A DNA stretch of 64,000 bases from Marinococcus luteus (GCF_900106595.1 NZ_FNNC01000002.1:124001-188000), one strand, 5' to 3'. Counted from the first letter of the stretch, positions 42,727 through 51,836 are shown. Made by a program: numbers and translations. The notes: generated by a model from the sequence alone, not told the origin.

Positions 42727-44202
42727 TTACATTACATCCGTTTGTTTTTCACGATTGGTCTCCTCGCCCGGCACGTCCTGCGGCAGTTCAAATACAAATA
42801 CTGTCTCTTCCGGCCGGCTCGACTGCAGATACAGGTCACCGCCAAGCCCCTGGGCGATTAATTTACTGAAAGGCAGCCCCAGGCCGAGCCCGTGCACATT
42901 ATACTTTTTATTTTCTCCCCGGTAGAAGCGCTCGAATACGAGCAGCTGCTCCTCCTCATCAATACCAATACCGCTGTCTATCACTTCAATAGCCACCATG
43001 TGATCGTTTTTTTCACCGCACCGGATGGTCAGTGTCCCTTCCTTCTTCATTGCCTGATTCGCATTATTCAAAAGGTTGACCATAATTTGCTGGAAGCGCA
43101 TCGGGTCAGTATAAACCGCGTGCGTTTTTTCACCATACTGCTTTTGAATATCCAGACGGTCCGTGTCATTGGAAATCGACCATTGGTGGATGACCTCATT
43201 CAGGAGCGACTCCAGCGTCAACGACTGCATGTCTGTCGGCACACCCTGCGAGGAGAAGGTGTTAAACTCAAGCAGATCCGCAATCATGTTCCGCATCCTG
43301 CCCGTTTCAGCCAGCGTCACGCTCAAAAATTCCTTCGCCTCATCCCCGGTCACTACATCATCTTTGACCGCCTGCACCATCCCACTGATAGAAGTAACCG
43401 GCGTTTTCAATTCATGGGTGACACCGGCAAGCAGCTCGGTCCGCATGCTTTCAAGCTGTCCGAGTCTCGTCGTCATGTCATTAAAGCCGGTAACCAGCTC
43501 ATCGATCTCCCGCTCCTTCGCCTCGGTATCAATACGAATGGCATACTTTTCTTCCTTTACACGCTGAAAGGCTTCAGCAATTTGCTTGATCGGGCGGAGC
43601 AGCCGTTTGGAAAGAATGTAAATCGTGAGCCACCCCAGCAAAGCCAGACTCACCAGCAGGATACCGACCAGTTGATACTGGCCGCCGACTCTTACCAGTG
43701 AATCGGCCGGCTGTACAATGACGACCCATCCTTCGAATGAGCCATCATCCCCCCCAATTCGTGATTTCACCAGATATTGCGCCTGGTTTCCCTGCTCAAT
43801 CCTTACAGTCTGCGGGCCGGAATCGAGAAATGAATCCGGGAACACGACAGGCTCCTGGTACAGCGAATTCCCAAATAAAGAGTTGGATACAATGTTTCCA
43901 TTATTGTCCACAACGTATACAAGCGGCTCCGTTTCAATATCAAACGCCTGTTGGCGCTCACGCACGTATGATGCGAGATCAGCGTTTAAGCCAATCGAAT
44001 TATCTTCTGTTCCGGCTAAATCCTCCGAAATTTCATCCGCCAGGAAGGAGGTAACGTTCAGCCCGCGTTCGAGATTATAGGACCGGAGCCAAAAAAATGA
44101 AATCAGGCCAATGATAATCAAGCCGATGCAAAGCGTAATAAAATAGCGCGTCGTCCAGTAGCGGAGCAGCGAAACTTTTTTATCGTTATTCCTCTTTAAC
44201 AC
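42727..44202 (-). CDS. HAMP-domain sensor histidine kinase (OmpR-system partner)
   Basis: A 491-residue kinase. TM1 is about residues 17-38, an extracytoplasmic region to about 172, TM2 about 176-198, a HAMP domain with KRLLRPIKQIAEAF, a HisKA box with THELKTPVTSISGM and an HATPase domain with NLLNNANQAM, DSGIGID and GLGLGLPFSK. The likely start is GTG at 44202, overlapping the regulator by 17 bases. Signal unknown; the adjacent exported protein may act as ligand, co-sensor or target. Confidence 0.9.
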   Translation of the reverse strand: MLKRNNDKKVSLLRYWTTRYFITLCIGLIIIGLISFFWLRSYNLERGLNVTSFLADEISEDLAGTEDNSIGLNADLASYVRERQQAFDIETEPLVYVVDNNGNIVSNSLFGNSLYQEPVVFPDSFLDSGPQTVRIEQGNQAQYLVKSRIGGDDGSFEGWVVIVQPADSLVRVGGQYQLVGILLVSLALLGWLTIYILSKRLLRPIKQIAEAFQRVKEEKYAIRIDTEAKEREIDELVTGFNDMTTRLGQLESMRTELLAGVTHELKTPVTSISGMVQAVKDDVVTGDEAKEFLSVTLAETGRMRNMIADLLEFNTFSSQGVPTDMQSLTLESLLNEVIHQWSISNDTDRLDIQKQYGEKTHAVYTDPMRFQQIMVNLLNNANQAMKKEGTLTIRCGEKNDHMVAIEVIDSGIGIDEEEQLLVFERFYRGENKKYNVHGLGLGLPFSKLIAQGLGGDLYLQSSRPEETVFVFELPQDVPGEETNREKQTDVM

Positions 44203-44884
44203 TGAGCTGATACCCCACTCCCCGGAGCGTTCGGATTTCTCCTTCTTCCACCGGCCAGTTTTTCAGTGACCGGCGGATCCGCTTGATGGCCAGGTCCACC
44301 GCGCGGTCGCTCCCTTCGTAATCAATGCCCCACACGTGGGAAATTAACTGCTCCCGGTCAAAAAACTGATTCGGGTGATTGCTCAGAAAAATAAGCAGCG
44401 ACAGATCCCGCGGGGTCAGATCAAGCTGCAGGCCGTTCAGCGTCACGGCGTAGGCCTTTTCATCAATGACAAGACTTCCGAACCGTTTAAGATACTGCTC
44501 TTCTTCTGCTGGAGAGTCTGTTTTACCGCTGCGCCGGAGTACAGCCTGAACACGGGCCACCACTTCATCGCCTTCAAAAGGCTTCGGAATGTAGTCGTCC
44601 GCTCCTCCCTCAAATCCTTTTAAACGGTAGTCCACGTCCCCGAGGGCGGTCAGCATAATACACGGGCAGTCGCTTGTGTTCCGGATATGTTCAAGCACCT
44701 CCCAGCCATCCCGGCCCGGGAGCATAACGTCAATTAAGGCTAAATCAAACGTCCCGCGGTCAAACGTCTCCACGGCTTCGTTTCCTTCATATATCTGGGT
44801 CACTTCAAACCCTGCCTTCTGAAGGTAGGCCCGAAGCACCTGACTGATCGATGTTTCGTCTTCAATTACAAGAATCGAGCTCAT
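44186..44884 (-). CDS. OmpR/PhoB-family response regulator
   Basis: A 232-residue regulator: receiver domain with IEDET, phospho-acceptor Asp in LALIDVMLPGRDG and Lys in DYIPKPFEGDE; winged-helix DNA-binding domain with LDLTPRDLSLLIFL, SDRAVDLAIKRIRRSL and TLRGVGYQL. GGAGAG precedes the ATG. First gene of a three-gene operon with the kinase at 42727 and the exported repeat protein. Confidence 0.93.
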   Translation of the reverse strand: MSSILVIEDETSISQVLRAYLQKAGFEVTQIYEGNEAVETFDRGTFDLALIDVMLPGRDGWEVLEHIRNTSDCPCIMLTALGDVDYRLKGFEGGADDYIPKPFEGDEVVARVQAVLRRSGKTDSPAEEEQYLKRFGSLVIDEKAYAVTLNGLQLDLTPRDLSLLIFLSNHPNQFFDREQLISHVWGIDYEGSDRAVDLAIKRIRRSLKNWPVEEGEIRTLRGVGYQLSVKEE

Positions 44885-44967
44885 GCATGCTCTCTCCTTT
44901 CCCTATGTACTTTCATTATAAATCAACGAAGCGCAGGAACAAATGGGGTATCCCTGCGGCCCGGTAC

Positions 44968-44997
44968 AAAAAAAAGACCCTCGCGGGGGAACGAGGG
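44968..44997 (-). terminator. Strong minus-strand terminator not attached to a recognisable gene
   Basis: On the minus strand CCCTCG, 8-nt loop, CGAGGG, then eight T. Upstream on that strand is the structured non-coding stretch at about 45000-45250, so this terminator probably ends an RNA transcribed from it. Confidence 0.8.
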
Positions 44998-44999
44998 CG

Positions 45000-45250
45000 T
45001 ACAGCTATATGAATCTAGGGGGTAATTCCATGAAGAGTGCACCACCCGAGTGAGTGCAGCTCTTAAGCCGAGTAATAACACCCAGCTAAAACACAATTGG
45101 ATTGTTTGCATAGGGCCATCGTATCCACATGGCTTTTTGGCTTCTTCTGCAGTTACAGGACGATCAATCGTTGTTCTAGGGGGGTCAACATATCTAAGGT
45201 CCCGGAACCAGTAAGCTGCATATCCTCACCTTTTCTTCATATGTGCCAGT
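45000..45250 (-). ncRNA. Candidate structured non-coding RNA or insertion-sequence end
   Basis: No frame here is a convincing gene. Read on the minus strand, the stretch forms a long hairpin at 45033-45064 (AAGAG and TGCAC pairing with GTGCA and CTCTT around a small UCGG loop), a short ACGAT/ATCGT hairpin near 45160-45171, and ends at the strong terminator at 44968. TCTAGGGGG occurs twice as a direct repeat (45014-45022 and 45175-45183). I suspect, from recollection of similar Bacillaceae sequences, that it is the non-coding end of an insertion sequence, possibly IS110-like; no transposase follows. Confidence 0.35.
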
Positions 45251-45260
45251 TATTTGATGC

Positions 45261-45279
45261 ACTTTCCCTTTCGACAATG
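45261..45279 (+). repeat. 19-nt element shared with 60863-60881
   Basis: ACTTTCCCTTTCGACAATG; the copy at 60863 differs at one base. Both contain TTCGACA, the complement of the Spo0A box core TGTCGAA, and both lie 12-16 bases before a purine-rich ribosome site and a small reading frame. Confidence 0.55.
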
Positions 45280-45313
45280 CAGCAAATATAGGGCGGAGGA
45301 AAATGATGATTCG

Positions 45314-45433
45314 ATGCCGTTTACGTGGCAACTGTATCAGAAGCCGGCTTTCACTCCGCTGTCTAAAGAAGTTGATCCTGGTGCGGCGCGGGAGTGTTAT
45401 AAGCCATGGCGGCCTCTACATTTATTACTATAA
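45314..45433 (+). CDS. Possible very small protein (39 aa, unrecognised)
   Basis: Within the gene-poor stretch 44885-45585. A GGCGGAGG ribosome site at 45292-45299 is followed by several ATGs; the one at 45314 opens a protein-like frame starting MPFTWQLYQKPAFTPLSKEV and ending at 45433. The spacing from ribosome site to this ATG is long (14 bases); the better spaced ATG at 45306 opens a Cys/Arg-rich frame that looks less real. The 19-nt element at 45261 precedes it. May be a small regulated gene or a decayed one. Confidence 0.25.
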   Translation: MPFTWQLYQKPAFTPLSKEVDPGAARECYKPWRPLHLLL

Positions 45434-45585
45434 GTGGTTTGTGTGTCAGCAAAATGTCAAAAAATATTTTTTTTAAAAAAGTTTTATGAAAGCTTTCTGC
45501 TGGTATTAAGCAGCGTGAGGGTTATTAACAATACTAAGCCTCAACGGTTTAATTTACCTGAACCACCTATAATTAACCGCTTCAT

Positions 45586-46575
45586 TTATTGAGTATTTTC
45601 GTTGTGTGCTACATTGATGATGACGTTTCCCTTTTTGTGTCCTTTCTCCACATATCGGTGAGCTTCCACTACTTCTTCAAATTCATAGTACCTATCCACG
45701 GCCACCTTTAACTCCCCCGTCTCCACAAGTTTCTTGAGGAAGTTGAGAGCTTCGGCGTTTTCCCGTGAATTTTGAGCCAAAATTATTTTTTTGCTGCTTG
45801 TAAGTTTCGTCCACAGCATTCTAACATCCGGCAGCGGGACAGTGACATTTATATAGGTGCCGCCCTTCTTTAGCGATTTCATACAAGCTGAAAATGAACT
45901 CTTGTTTACCGCTTCAAAAATAACGTCATAAGTCTCTCCTTCACTGGAAAAATCTTCGTTGGTGTAATCAATTACCTTATCAGCACCGAGGGATTTTATC
46001 AATTCCAGGTTCGTCGTGCTGCACACCCCTGTAACCACGGCTCCAAGATACTTGGCAATTTGGACGGCGTAGCTCCCTACACTCCCGGAAGCACCGTAGA
46101 CAAGCACCTTCTGTCCCTTCTGAATGTCCGCTTTCTCGAGATGAAACAGTGCGGCACTCGCCCCTATCGGAATAGCTGCGGCTTCTCCAAAAGATAAATT
46201 ACTGGGTTTAAGACATACAGGCCCGTCTTCAGGCAGGCACTTATACTCGGCGTAAGCACCAGAACCCATCAGGGAAGCGGCAAAAATTCGGTCGCCTTTC
46301 TTAAATCGAGTGACCTCTTTTCCTGCTGACTCTACTTCTCCAGCTAACTCCATACCGAGTATCTCATTTTTCGGTCTTCTCACACCCAGCACTATTCGGG
46401 CAGGCACCCAGACCGAAAGAGGAACAGTGAAACTCCGTGCACGAATGTCTGCTGCTGTTACAGTGGTCGCTTTTACTTTTATCAGTATTTCATTTTCCTT
46501 AGGCACAGGCTTTTCTGCATCTTTGAACTGAAGGACTTCGGGAGGCCCGTATTTTGTATACACAATGGTTTTCAT
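45586..46575 (-). CDS. MDR-superfamily NAD(P)-dependent oxidoreductase
   Basis: A 329-residue zinc-independent medium-chain reductase: YGPPEVLQFKDAEKPVP at the N-terminus, GMELAGEVESAGKEV, and the nucleotide motif VLVYGASGSVGSYAVQIAKYLGA (about residues 143-165), where the AxxGxxG glycines are intact. The C-terminal YEFEEVVEAHRYVEKGHKKGNVII is typical of quinone oxidoreductase-like members. Its codons look more AT-rich and its protein more basic than its neighbours, which hints at acquisition. GGGGTGG precedes the ATG. Substrate unknown. Confidence 0.88.
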   Translation of the reverse strand: MKTIVYTKYGPPEVLQFKDAEKPVPKENEILIKVKATTVTAADIRARSFTVPLSVWVPARIVLGVRRPKNEILGMELAGEVESAGKEVTRFKKGDRIFAASLMGSGAYAEYKCLPEDGPVCLKPSNLSFGEAAAIPIGASAALFHLEKADIQKGQKVLVYGASGSVGSYAVQIAKYLGAVVTGVCSTTNLELIKSLGADKVIDYTNEDFSSEGETYDVIFEAVNKSSFSACMKSLKKGGTYINVTVPLPDVRMLWTKLTSSKKIILAQNSRENAEALNFLKKLVETGELKVAVDRYYEFEEVVEAHRYVEKGHKKGNVIINVAHNENTQ

Positions 46576-46687
46576 TTATCCACCCCTGCTCTATTATATT
46601 CATTATTAGGCCCAGGTATTAACACCCCTTTGATTGAGGGGTGGTTTAAACGTGGGCATGCCGACACTGTATTCAAAGAACGCCCAC

Positions 46688-47518
46688 TTATTTTTTATAG
46701 TACAGATACATAGTCAGCGGTGCGAATATGAGAACTAATAAAAATGAAACCAAAAGCACCCATCCCACTTCGGCAAGGGCAGCCTCTCCTCCCATAAATC
46801 CACGCACAGCCACAACAAGCAGGGAAACCGGATTGATTTCCACCAGTGGCTGAAGCCACGTGGGCATTGTTTCAGGATCAACAAATACGTTGCTGATAAA
46901 CGTTAAAGGAAACAACACCATCATGCTTACTCCCATCAGAGACTTTTCAGATCTCATCACGATGCCGAGTGTCGTCCAAATCCAGGAAAGGCTGAAGGCA
47001 AACACGAGCAGTACAGCTACGCCAAGCAACACGCCGACCACCCCTCCCTCCGGCCGGAAGCCGAGGATAAAGCCTAGCGTAATCATAATCGCAGATGCGA
47101 TCGAATACCTGACAAGATCCACGAGCAGCGCGCCTACAAGAACCGAAGGCCTCCATACCGGCAGCGTCCGGAAACGGTCAAATACGCCTTTTGTAATATC
47201 GTTGTTCAATTCGATGCCTGTGTACATCGTAATCATGACCACAGTGAGAACGAGCACCCCCGGCAGCACAAACTGCAGATAGGCTTCTGTTGACCCGGCA
47301 ATAGCGCCGCCGAATAAATAGGTGAACATCAGAAGAAAGATGATTGGAAAAGCAGTAATATCAAACAGCTGCTCAGGCACATATTTGATTTTCAGAAGCA
47401 TTCTTCCGCCAAATGTAAGCGACGCTGAGACCGGGCCTGCATTTTTTGGACGTTCACTGGTCGACACTGCGGTCCGAAGCGCCTCCTGCTGGCTGAGAGG
47501 AGCCTGTTTTTTGTTCAT
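46688..47518 (-). CDS. ABC-2 type exporter permease (DrrB-like)
   Basis: A 276-residue membrane protein with six predicted spans after a 35-residue cytosolic N-terminus. ABC-2 landmarks include [19 protein letters not shown], the [21 protein letters not shown] coupling loop and [24 protein letters not shown] near the C-terminus, all as in DrrB. It forms an exporter with the ATPase upstream, whose stop it overlaps by four bases (ATGA). Drug, antibiotic or lipid export is inferred from family. Confidence 0.9.
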   Translation of the reverse strand: MNKKQAPLSQQEALRTAVSTSERPKNAGPVSASLTFGGRMLLKIKYVPEQLFDITAFPIIFLLMFTYLFGGAIAGSTEAYLQFVLPGVLVLTVVMITMYTGIELNNDITKGVFDRFRTLPVWRPSVLVGALLVDLVRYSIASAIMITLGFILGFRPEGGVVGVLLGVAVLLVFAFSLSWIWTTLGIVMRSEKSLMGVSMMVLFPLTFISNVFVDPETMPTWLQPLVEINPVSLLVVAVRGFMGGEAALAEVGWVLLVSFLLVLIFAPLTMYLYYKK

Positions 47519-48501
47519 GCTTCCGCCTCCATTTCTTCAGCCCGTTCGGCTGATCGTCCAGTCAGCGTAAGAAATACTTCATCCAGACTCGGTTTGCCAA
47601 CAGAAAAATCAGAGACAGCGATGCCGGCCTTATCTAATTCCTCCAGCATGTGAACCGCCAGATTATTCTCTGCCACCTGGGCGGTCAGCCCCGAAGCGCT
47701 GGAGGAATAATTTACAGCAGTACCCAGCTTTTGCTGCAGCAGCTGCGCAGCGAGCGGCCGCTGGGCCGGATCCTGAAGACGAATATGAACCTTGCCCGTT
47801 CCTACTGATGCCTTCAGTTCACCGCTCGTGCCTTCTGCGATTACTTTTCCCTGATCAATCACCGCGATCCGGTCCGCCAGCTGATCGGCCTCATCTAAAT
47901 ACTGGGTTGTTAACAGCACCGTTGTTCCTGTGCTCACGAGCGTCCGTACAATCTCCCACACCTGGTTGCGGCTTCTTGGATCAAGGCCTGTGGTCGGCTC
48001 ATCCAGAAACAGCAAATCTGGCGTTACAACAATGCTTGCAGCGATATCAAGCCTTCGCTGCATTCCTCCGGAGTACTGCTTCACCTGCTTTTTTGCGGCT
48101 TCTTCAAGCCCGAAGGCGTGCAGCAGCTCGTGCGCCCGGACTTTTGCCCGGGCTCGTGTGAATCCCATCAAGCGACCGATTAAATGAAGATTCTCAAGGC
48201 CTGACAAGTCTTTATCCACGGAAGCAAACTGGCCTGTCATACTGATCCGCTTTCGTATGAACGCCGCCCCTTCCACCACCTCATGTCCAAACACACTTGC
48301 CCGGCCTTCGCTGGGCTGGAGAAGGGTCGCAAGTATGCGGAGGACCGTCGTTTTCCCCGCTCCGTTTGGACCGAGCACGCCATACACCGTTCCTTTTGGC
48401 ACCTCCAGGTCAATCCCGTCCACTGCCCGGGTCGTTCCAAACGTTTTCACCAGACCTTTGACGACAACAGCCGCTCTCTGTTCCTCCGCCTTGCTATCCA
48501 T
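47515..48501 (-). CDS. ABC exporter ATP-binding protein (DrrA-like)
   Basis: A 328-residue ATPase. Walker [10 protein letters not shown] (about residue 46), Q-loop region [15 protein letters not shown], signature [12 protein letters not shown], Walker [14 protein letters not shown], and H-loop replaced by Gln in [13 protein letters not shown], as in DrrA proteins. The C-terminal extension (about 230-315) is the DrrA regulatory/assembly region. AAGGAGG precedes the ATG. First gene of a two-gene exporter operon. Confidence 0.92.
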   Translation of the reverse strand: MDSKAEEQRAAVVVKGLVKTFGTTRAVDGIDLEVPKGTVYGVLGPNGAGKTTVLRILATLLQPSEGRASVFGHEVVEGAAFIRKRISMTGQFASVDKDLSGLENLHLIGRLMGFTRARAKVRAHELLHAFGLEEAAKKQVKQYSGGMQRRLDIAASIVVTPDLLFLDEPTTGLDPRSRNQVWEIVRTLVSTGTTVLLTTQYLDEADQLADRIAVIDQGKVIAEGTSGELKASVGTGKVHIRLQDPAQRPLAAQLLQQKLGTAVNYSSSASGLTAQVAENNLAVHMLEELDKAGIAVSDFSVGKPSLDEVFLTLTGRSAERAEEMEAEA

Positions 48502-48616
48502 CGCTTGTCTCCTCCTTATTCGTTATCTCTCAGCTGTCTCCTTTCTGTTTATCATAGCATTGACGGCCTGCCCGGACTTCTTTTCAATTGCTGCAAAAAC
48601 ATACGTTCGTATTTTT

Positions 48617-49477
48617 TTACAGCCGGTTCTTTTTTAAAAAATTTAACACTGCATGATCTCTATTCTGTGCTTTTGATCCGATCCAGATCAGATGCCCCCA
48701 CGATTCCAGAATAGTTAATTCCGCCTGAGGCATTAAGCGTTTAGCCTGGTGCGCATGCTGGACCGGCACCGACGCGTCATGTTCACTGTGTACAATAAGC
48801 ACCGGTGCATGAATCGACGTCCACATCTCTTCTGCCGCCTTTGTGTTCACATCAATCAGAAAACCCTTTCCGGACCGCTGACCTGCTATCATTCCGGCAA
48901 ATTCCTGTAGTGCCCGGCTGTTTATTTCCTGACGAATATGTTCATACGAAAGCGTGCTGAACGATGCGGCCATTTGTTTAAATATCATTTCCGGTCTTTT
49001 TTTGACAGCCATTCTCAACAGCGCCCATGTGCCTTTTTCCACTTTCGGCCGAAACAGCACCATTGCCGCTTTGTAGGCAGCATCCTTTTTCGTCAGCCAC
49101 TTGGTGGTGACGGCCGACTCGAGCGTTAATGTGCGCACCCGTTCAGGATAAGCTGAAGCAAGCATCAACCCGCTCGGCCCTCCGGCGGAAACGGCAAGCA
49201 CATGAACAGACTCTATCTGCAAATAATCAAGCAGACCGGCGTAGGCTTCTGCAGCGCTTTCCAGGGAGCCTCCGATTTCAGCGCTTGTGGCCCTGTACCC
49301 GGGCCGCGAAGGCGTAATTAACCTGTACCCCCGCCTCACGAGCGGTGCATACCCCATCTCCTCCATGCAATTGGAATGCCCTCCATGCATCACCAGCACC
49401 GGCTCCCCAGTCCCACAAATGGTATATTCCATCTGCGTACCGTCTTTCCGGTACCACATGCCAAGTGTCCGTTCCAT
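48617..49477 (-). CDS. Alpha/beta hydrolase
   Basis: A 286-residue alpha/beta-hydrolase fold enzyme. The oxyanion segment MHGGHSN, nucleophile elbow VSAGGPSG (Ser about residue 97), acid in HSEHDASVPV and His in WGHLIWIG form the catalytic triad. GGGGAGGGG precedes the ATG. It is transcribed in the same direction as the DrrAB-like genes, 115 bases upstream of them, so it could be part of that unit. Substrate cannot be named. Confidence 0.87.
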   Translation of the reverse strand: MERTLGMWYRKDGTQMEYTICGTGEPVLVMHGGHSNCMEEMGYAPLVRRGYRLITPSRPGYRATSAEIGGSLESAAEAYAGLLDYLQIESVHVLAVSAGGPSGLMLASAYPERVRTLTLESAVTTKWLTKKDAAYKAAMVLFRPKVEKGTWALLRMAVKKRPEMIFKQMAASFSTLSYEHIRQEINSRALQEFAGMIAGQRSGKGFLIDVNTKAAEEMWTSIHAPVLIVHSEHDASVPVQHAHQAKRLMPQAELTILESWGHLIWIGSKAQNRDHAVLNFLKKNRL

Positions 49478-49665
49478 GCTCTGCTCCCCTCCCCGTTTTC
49501 TATACCTTTACTATATCCTATAATGGAACAGTCCGCGGGTCGTATTTCCGCTGAAGCCGGAATAAATTTATGTACGGATTTTCATAAACATCCACGCAGG
49601 AATTGCAAAGCATTCTGCTCTTTGTCATATTAAACAAGAGACACAACTATAAACGGAGGCTGAAC

Positions 49666-50634
49666 ATGGATCAATTTATCTTTTTTCAACCAATTTTTCA
49701 GGAACGCATTTGGGGTGGAAATAAATTACATACTCATTTTAATTACAACATCCCCTCAGCATCGACCGGTGAAGCCTGGGTATTTGCCGCCCATCAAAAC
49801 GGTTCAAGCATTGTAGCGAACGGCTCCTACGAAGGCAAAACGCTCCTGGATCTCTGGCAGGATAAACGGGAATGGTTCGGTTCGTTAAAAGGCGACCGCT
49901 TTCCGCTGTTAACGAAAATTCTCGACGCGGCCAAGGATCTTTCGGTGCAGGTGCATCCGGACAATCGGTACGCCTCCGCTAACGAAAACGGCGAATACGG
50001 CAAGACCGAGTGCTGGTACGTGATTGACTGCGATGAAGACGCGGAGCTCGTACTCGGGCACAATGCCGACAGCCGCTCGGAGGCAACAGAACTCATTGCT
50101 GCCGGCGAATGGGACGCTTTCTTACGAAAAGTGCCGGTAAGGCCCGGGGATTTTGTTTACGTACCGAGCGGCACGATGCACGCCATTGGCGAAAGCGTGC
50201 TCATTTTAGAAACCCAGCAGAACTCGGATGTCACCTACCGCGTCTATGATTACGACCGGACTGATAACGAGGGAAAAAAGCGGGAGCTTCATCTGCAGCA
50301 GGCCCTCGACGTGACTCATTTCCCTCATGAGGATGCTAAAGTGGAGCCTGCCGTTCAGTCCGACGGCGAGGCAGAAGTCACTACCTTTGTGGAGGCAGAC
50401 TACTTTTCCGTTTACAAATGGGAGATGCACGGTACAGCTTCGTTCACATGCGAAGCTCCGTTTCTGCTCTGCAGCGTCATTGAGGGCAGCGGTACTGTCG
50501 ATAACCTGACCGACAGCGCCCCAATTCAAAAAGGCGACCATTTTCTCGTCCCGAATCACGTGACCGACTTTACGATCGACGGCAATGTGACCTGCATTGT
50601 GTCCCATCCGAATGCCTCCCTTCACTCCTCCTAA
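49666..50634 (+). CDS. manA: Type I mannose-6-phosphate isomerase
   Basis: A 322-residue zinc-dependent cupin enzyme interconverting fructose-6-phosphate and mannose-6-phosphate. It has the short Bacillus-type architecture: FQERIWGGNKL at the N-terminus, metal ligands in VQVHPDN (Gln and His) and GKTECWYV (Glu), and GTMHAIGESVLILE with the final His. The ATG at 49666 follows ACGGAGG; upstream codons are not supported. It is divergent from the hydrolase and ends at a hairpin. Confidence 0.94.
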   Translation: MDQFIFFQPIFQERIWGGNKLHTHFNYNIPSASTGEAWVFAAHQNGSSIVANGSYEGKTLLDLWQDKREWFGSLKGDRFPLLTKILDAAKDLSVQVHPDNRYASANENGEYGKTECWYVIDCDEDAELVLGHNADSRSEATELIAAGEWDAFLRKVPVRPGDFVYVPSGTMHAIGESVLILETQQNSDVTYRVYDYDRTDNEGKKRELHLQQALDVTHFPHEDAKVEPAVQSDGEAEVTTFVEADYFSVYKWEMHGTASFTCEAPFLLCSVIEGSGTVDNLTDSAPIQKGDHFLVPNHVTDFTIDGNVTCIVSHPNASLHSS

Positions 50635-50640
50635 ATACAG

Positions 50641-50676
50641 AAAACCACCTTCTGCACGGCAGAGGGTGGTTTTGTT
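50641..50676 (+). terminator. Terminator after manA
   Basis: AAAACCACC / GGTGGTTTT outer stem with an inner TCTGC-ACG-GCAGA stem, followed by TTTTGTT. Confidence 0.85.
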
Positions 50677-50711
50677 ATACTATAAAAAAAACAAAGATTG
50701 GCGGCGGTACG

Positions 50712-51314
50712 ATGAACATGTTTCCTCTATTGTATACTCCGGTCATGCAGCCGGTGGAAAAACAATTTCTTTCTGCACTCCGGCAAAAACATATTCCGTC
50801 TCTATCCGGACATGTCCTTGAAACCGGATCCGGTCCCGGAGCAAATTTTCCTTACTACCGGGCAGCCGCAAAAGTAACTGCCATCGAGCCAAACGACCGG
50901 ATGCGCAAGCAGTCTATTCCGGCGCAGCTGCACGCCCGGGTTCCTATCCGCACGCTCGGCTCGTCAGCTGAACGGCTGCCTTTCGAAGACAATACTTTTG
51001 ACAGTCTTGTCTGTACGCTTGTGCTCTGTTCTGTAGAGGACCCTCTTCAGGTACTGCAGGAATTAAAACGGGTGTGTAAACCAGGCGCCGCAGCCTATTT
51101 TCTCGAGCATGTGCAAATGTCTCACCCAGCCGCAGCCCAGCTGCAGCACAGTATAACCCCGGTATGGAAGCATTTTTGCGACGGCTGCCATCTCGACCGT
51201 CCCACCCGTTCGTACATTGAACAGGCCGGGTGGAGCATCACCGGAACCGACAGTTATTTTCAGGGATTTTTATTATCCATGCAGGCTGTTCTTCCTCCAG
51301 CTCCGTCATCCTAA
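50712..51314 (+). CDS. Class I SAM-dependent methyltransferase
   Basis: A 200-residue small-molecule methyltransferase: motif I VLETGSGPGANFPYY (about residues 35-49), motif II region VTAIEPNDRMRK, motif III SAERLPFEDNTFDSLVCTLVLCSV and the post-motif LKRVCKPGAAAYFLEHV. The C-terminal GCHLDRPTRSYIEQAG resembles METTL7-type enzymes. The ribosome site (GGCGGCG) is weak. Its last nine bases overlap the 3' end of the convergent chromate transporter gene. Substrate unknown. Confidence 0.87.
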   Translation: MNMFPLLYTPVMQPVEKQFLSALRQKHIPSLSGHVLETGSGPGANFPYYRAAAKVTAIEPNDRMRKQSIPAQLHARVPIRTLGSSAERLPFEDNTFDSLVCTLVLCSVEDPLQVLQELKRVCKPGAAAYFLEHVQMSHPAAAQLQHSITPVWKHFCDGCHLDRPTRSYIEQAGWSITGTDSYFQGFLLSMQAVLPPAPSS

Positions 51315-51836
51315 AAACAAAATGCCATAGATGATCGCAAGCACAATGACCAGCGCGGGATGCAGCTTCGTCTTTTCAAGCAGCAGGTAGCTTGCTACAA
51401 GCATGCCGGCTGTCTGCCAGCCGCCCGCACCCTCCCAGGCATTGGTAAAAAACTGCAGCGTTAATATGCCGAGCAGCACTCCGATGACCGGGCGCACGTA
51501 GGCCGTGAGCCGTTTTACCTTCGGGGAATGCCGGTATTTGTATAAAAAACCCATAAGTACGATCATTAAGATTAACGACGGGGCGACGGTCGCGAACAGA
51601 CCGGCAGCAAGCCCTGGCCAGCCGGCGACTTCATACCCGATGTAGCCGGCCATTTTTGTGGCAATCGGCCCCGGCAGGGCGTTGCTGATGGCCAGCACTT
51701 CACTGAATTCACTCACGCTCATCCATTCGTACCGGTTCACGACTTCGTGCTGGATAAGCGGAATGGAGGCCGGCCCGCCGCCGTAGCCGAGAATCCCCGG
51801 GATAAAGAACGCCATAAAAACCTCTAAGTAAATCAC
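51306..51836 (-). CDS. chrA: Chromate transporter, second CHR half-subunit
   Basis: A 176-residue short-chain CHR protein, about half the size of classical ChrA. The family motif FFIPGILGYGGGPASIPLIQHEVV sits at the N-terminus, followed by AISNALPGPIATKMAGYIGY; five to six spans are predicted. The start is GTG at 51836, overlapping the stop of the first half-subunit by four bases, with AGGAGG upstream. Paired short CHR proteins form a heteromeric transporter; B. subtilis YwrA/YwrB are the model. Confidence 0.9.
   Translation of the reverse strand: MIYLEVFMAFFIPGILGYGGGPASIPLIQHEVVNRYEWMSVSEFSEVLAISNALPGPIATKMAGYIGYEVAGWPGLAAGLFATVAPSLILMIVLMGFLYKYRHSPKVKRLTAYVRPVIGVLLGILTLQFFTNAWEGAGGWQTAGMLVASYLLLEKTKLHPALVIVLAIIYGILFLG

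Noticed and set aside
51306-51314. Frameshift at the end of the methyltransferase
   Set aside because: The nine-base overlap is tail-to-tail with the convergent chromate transporter gene; both frames end normally.
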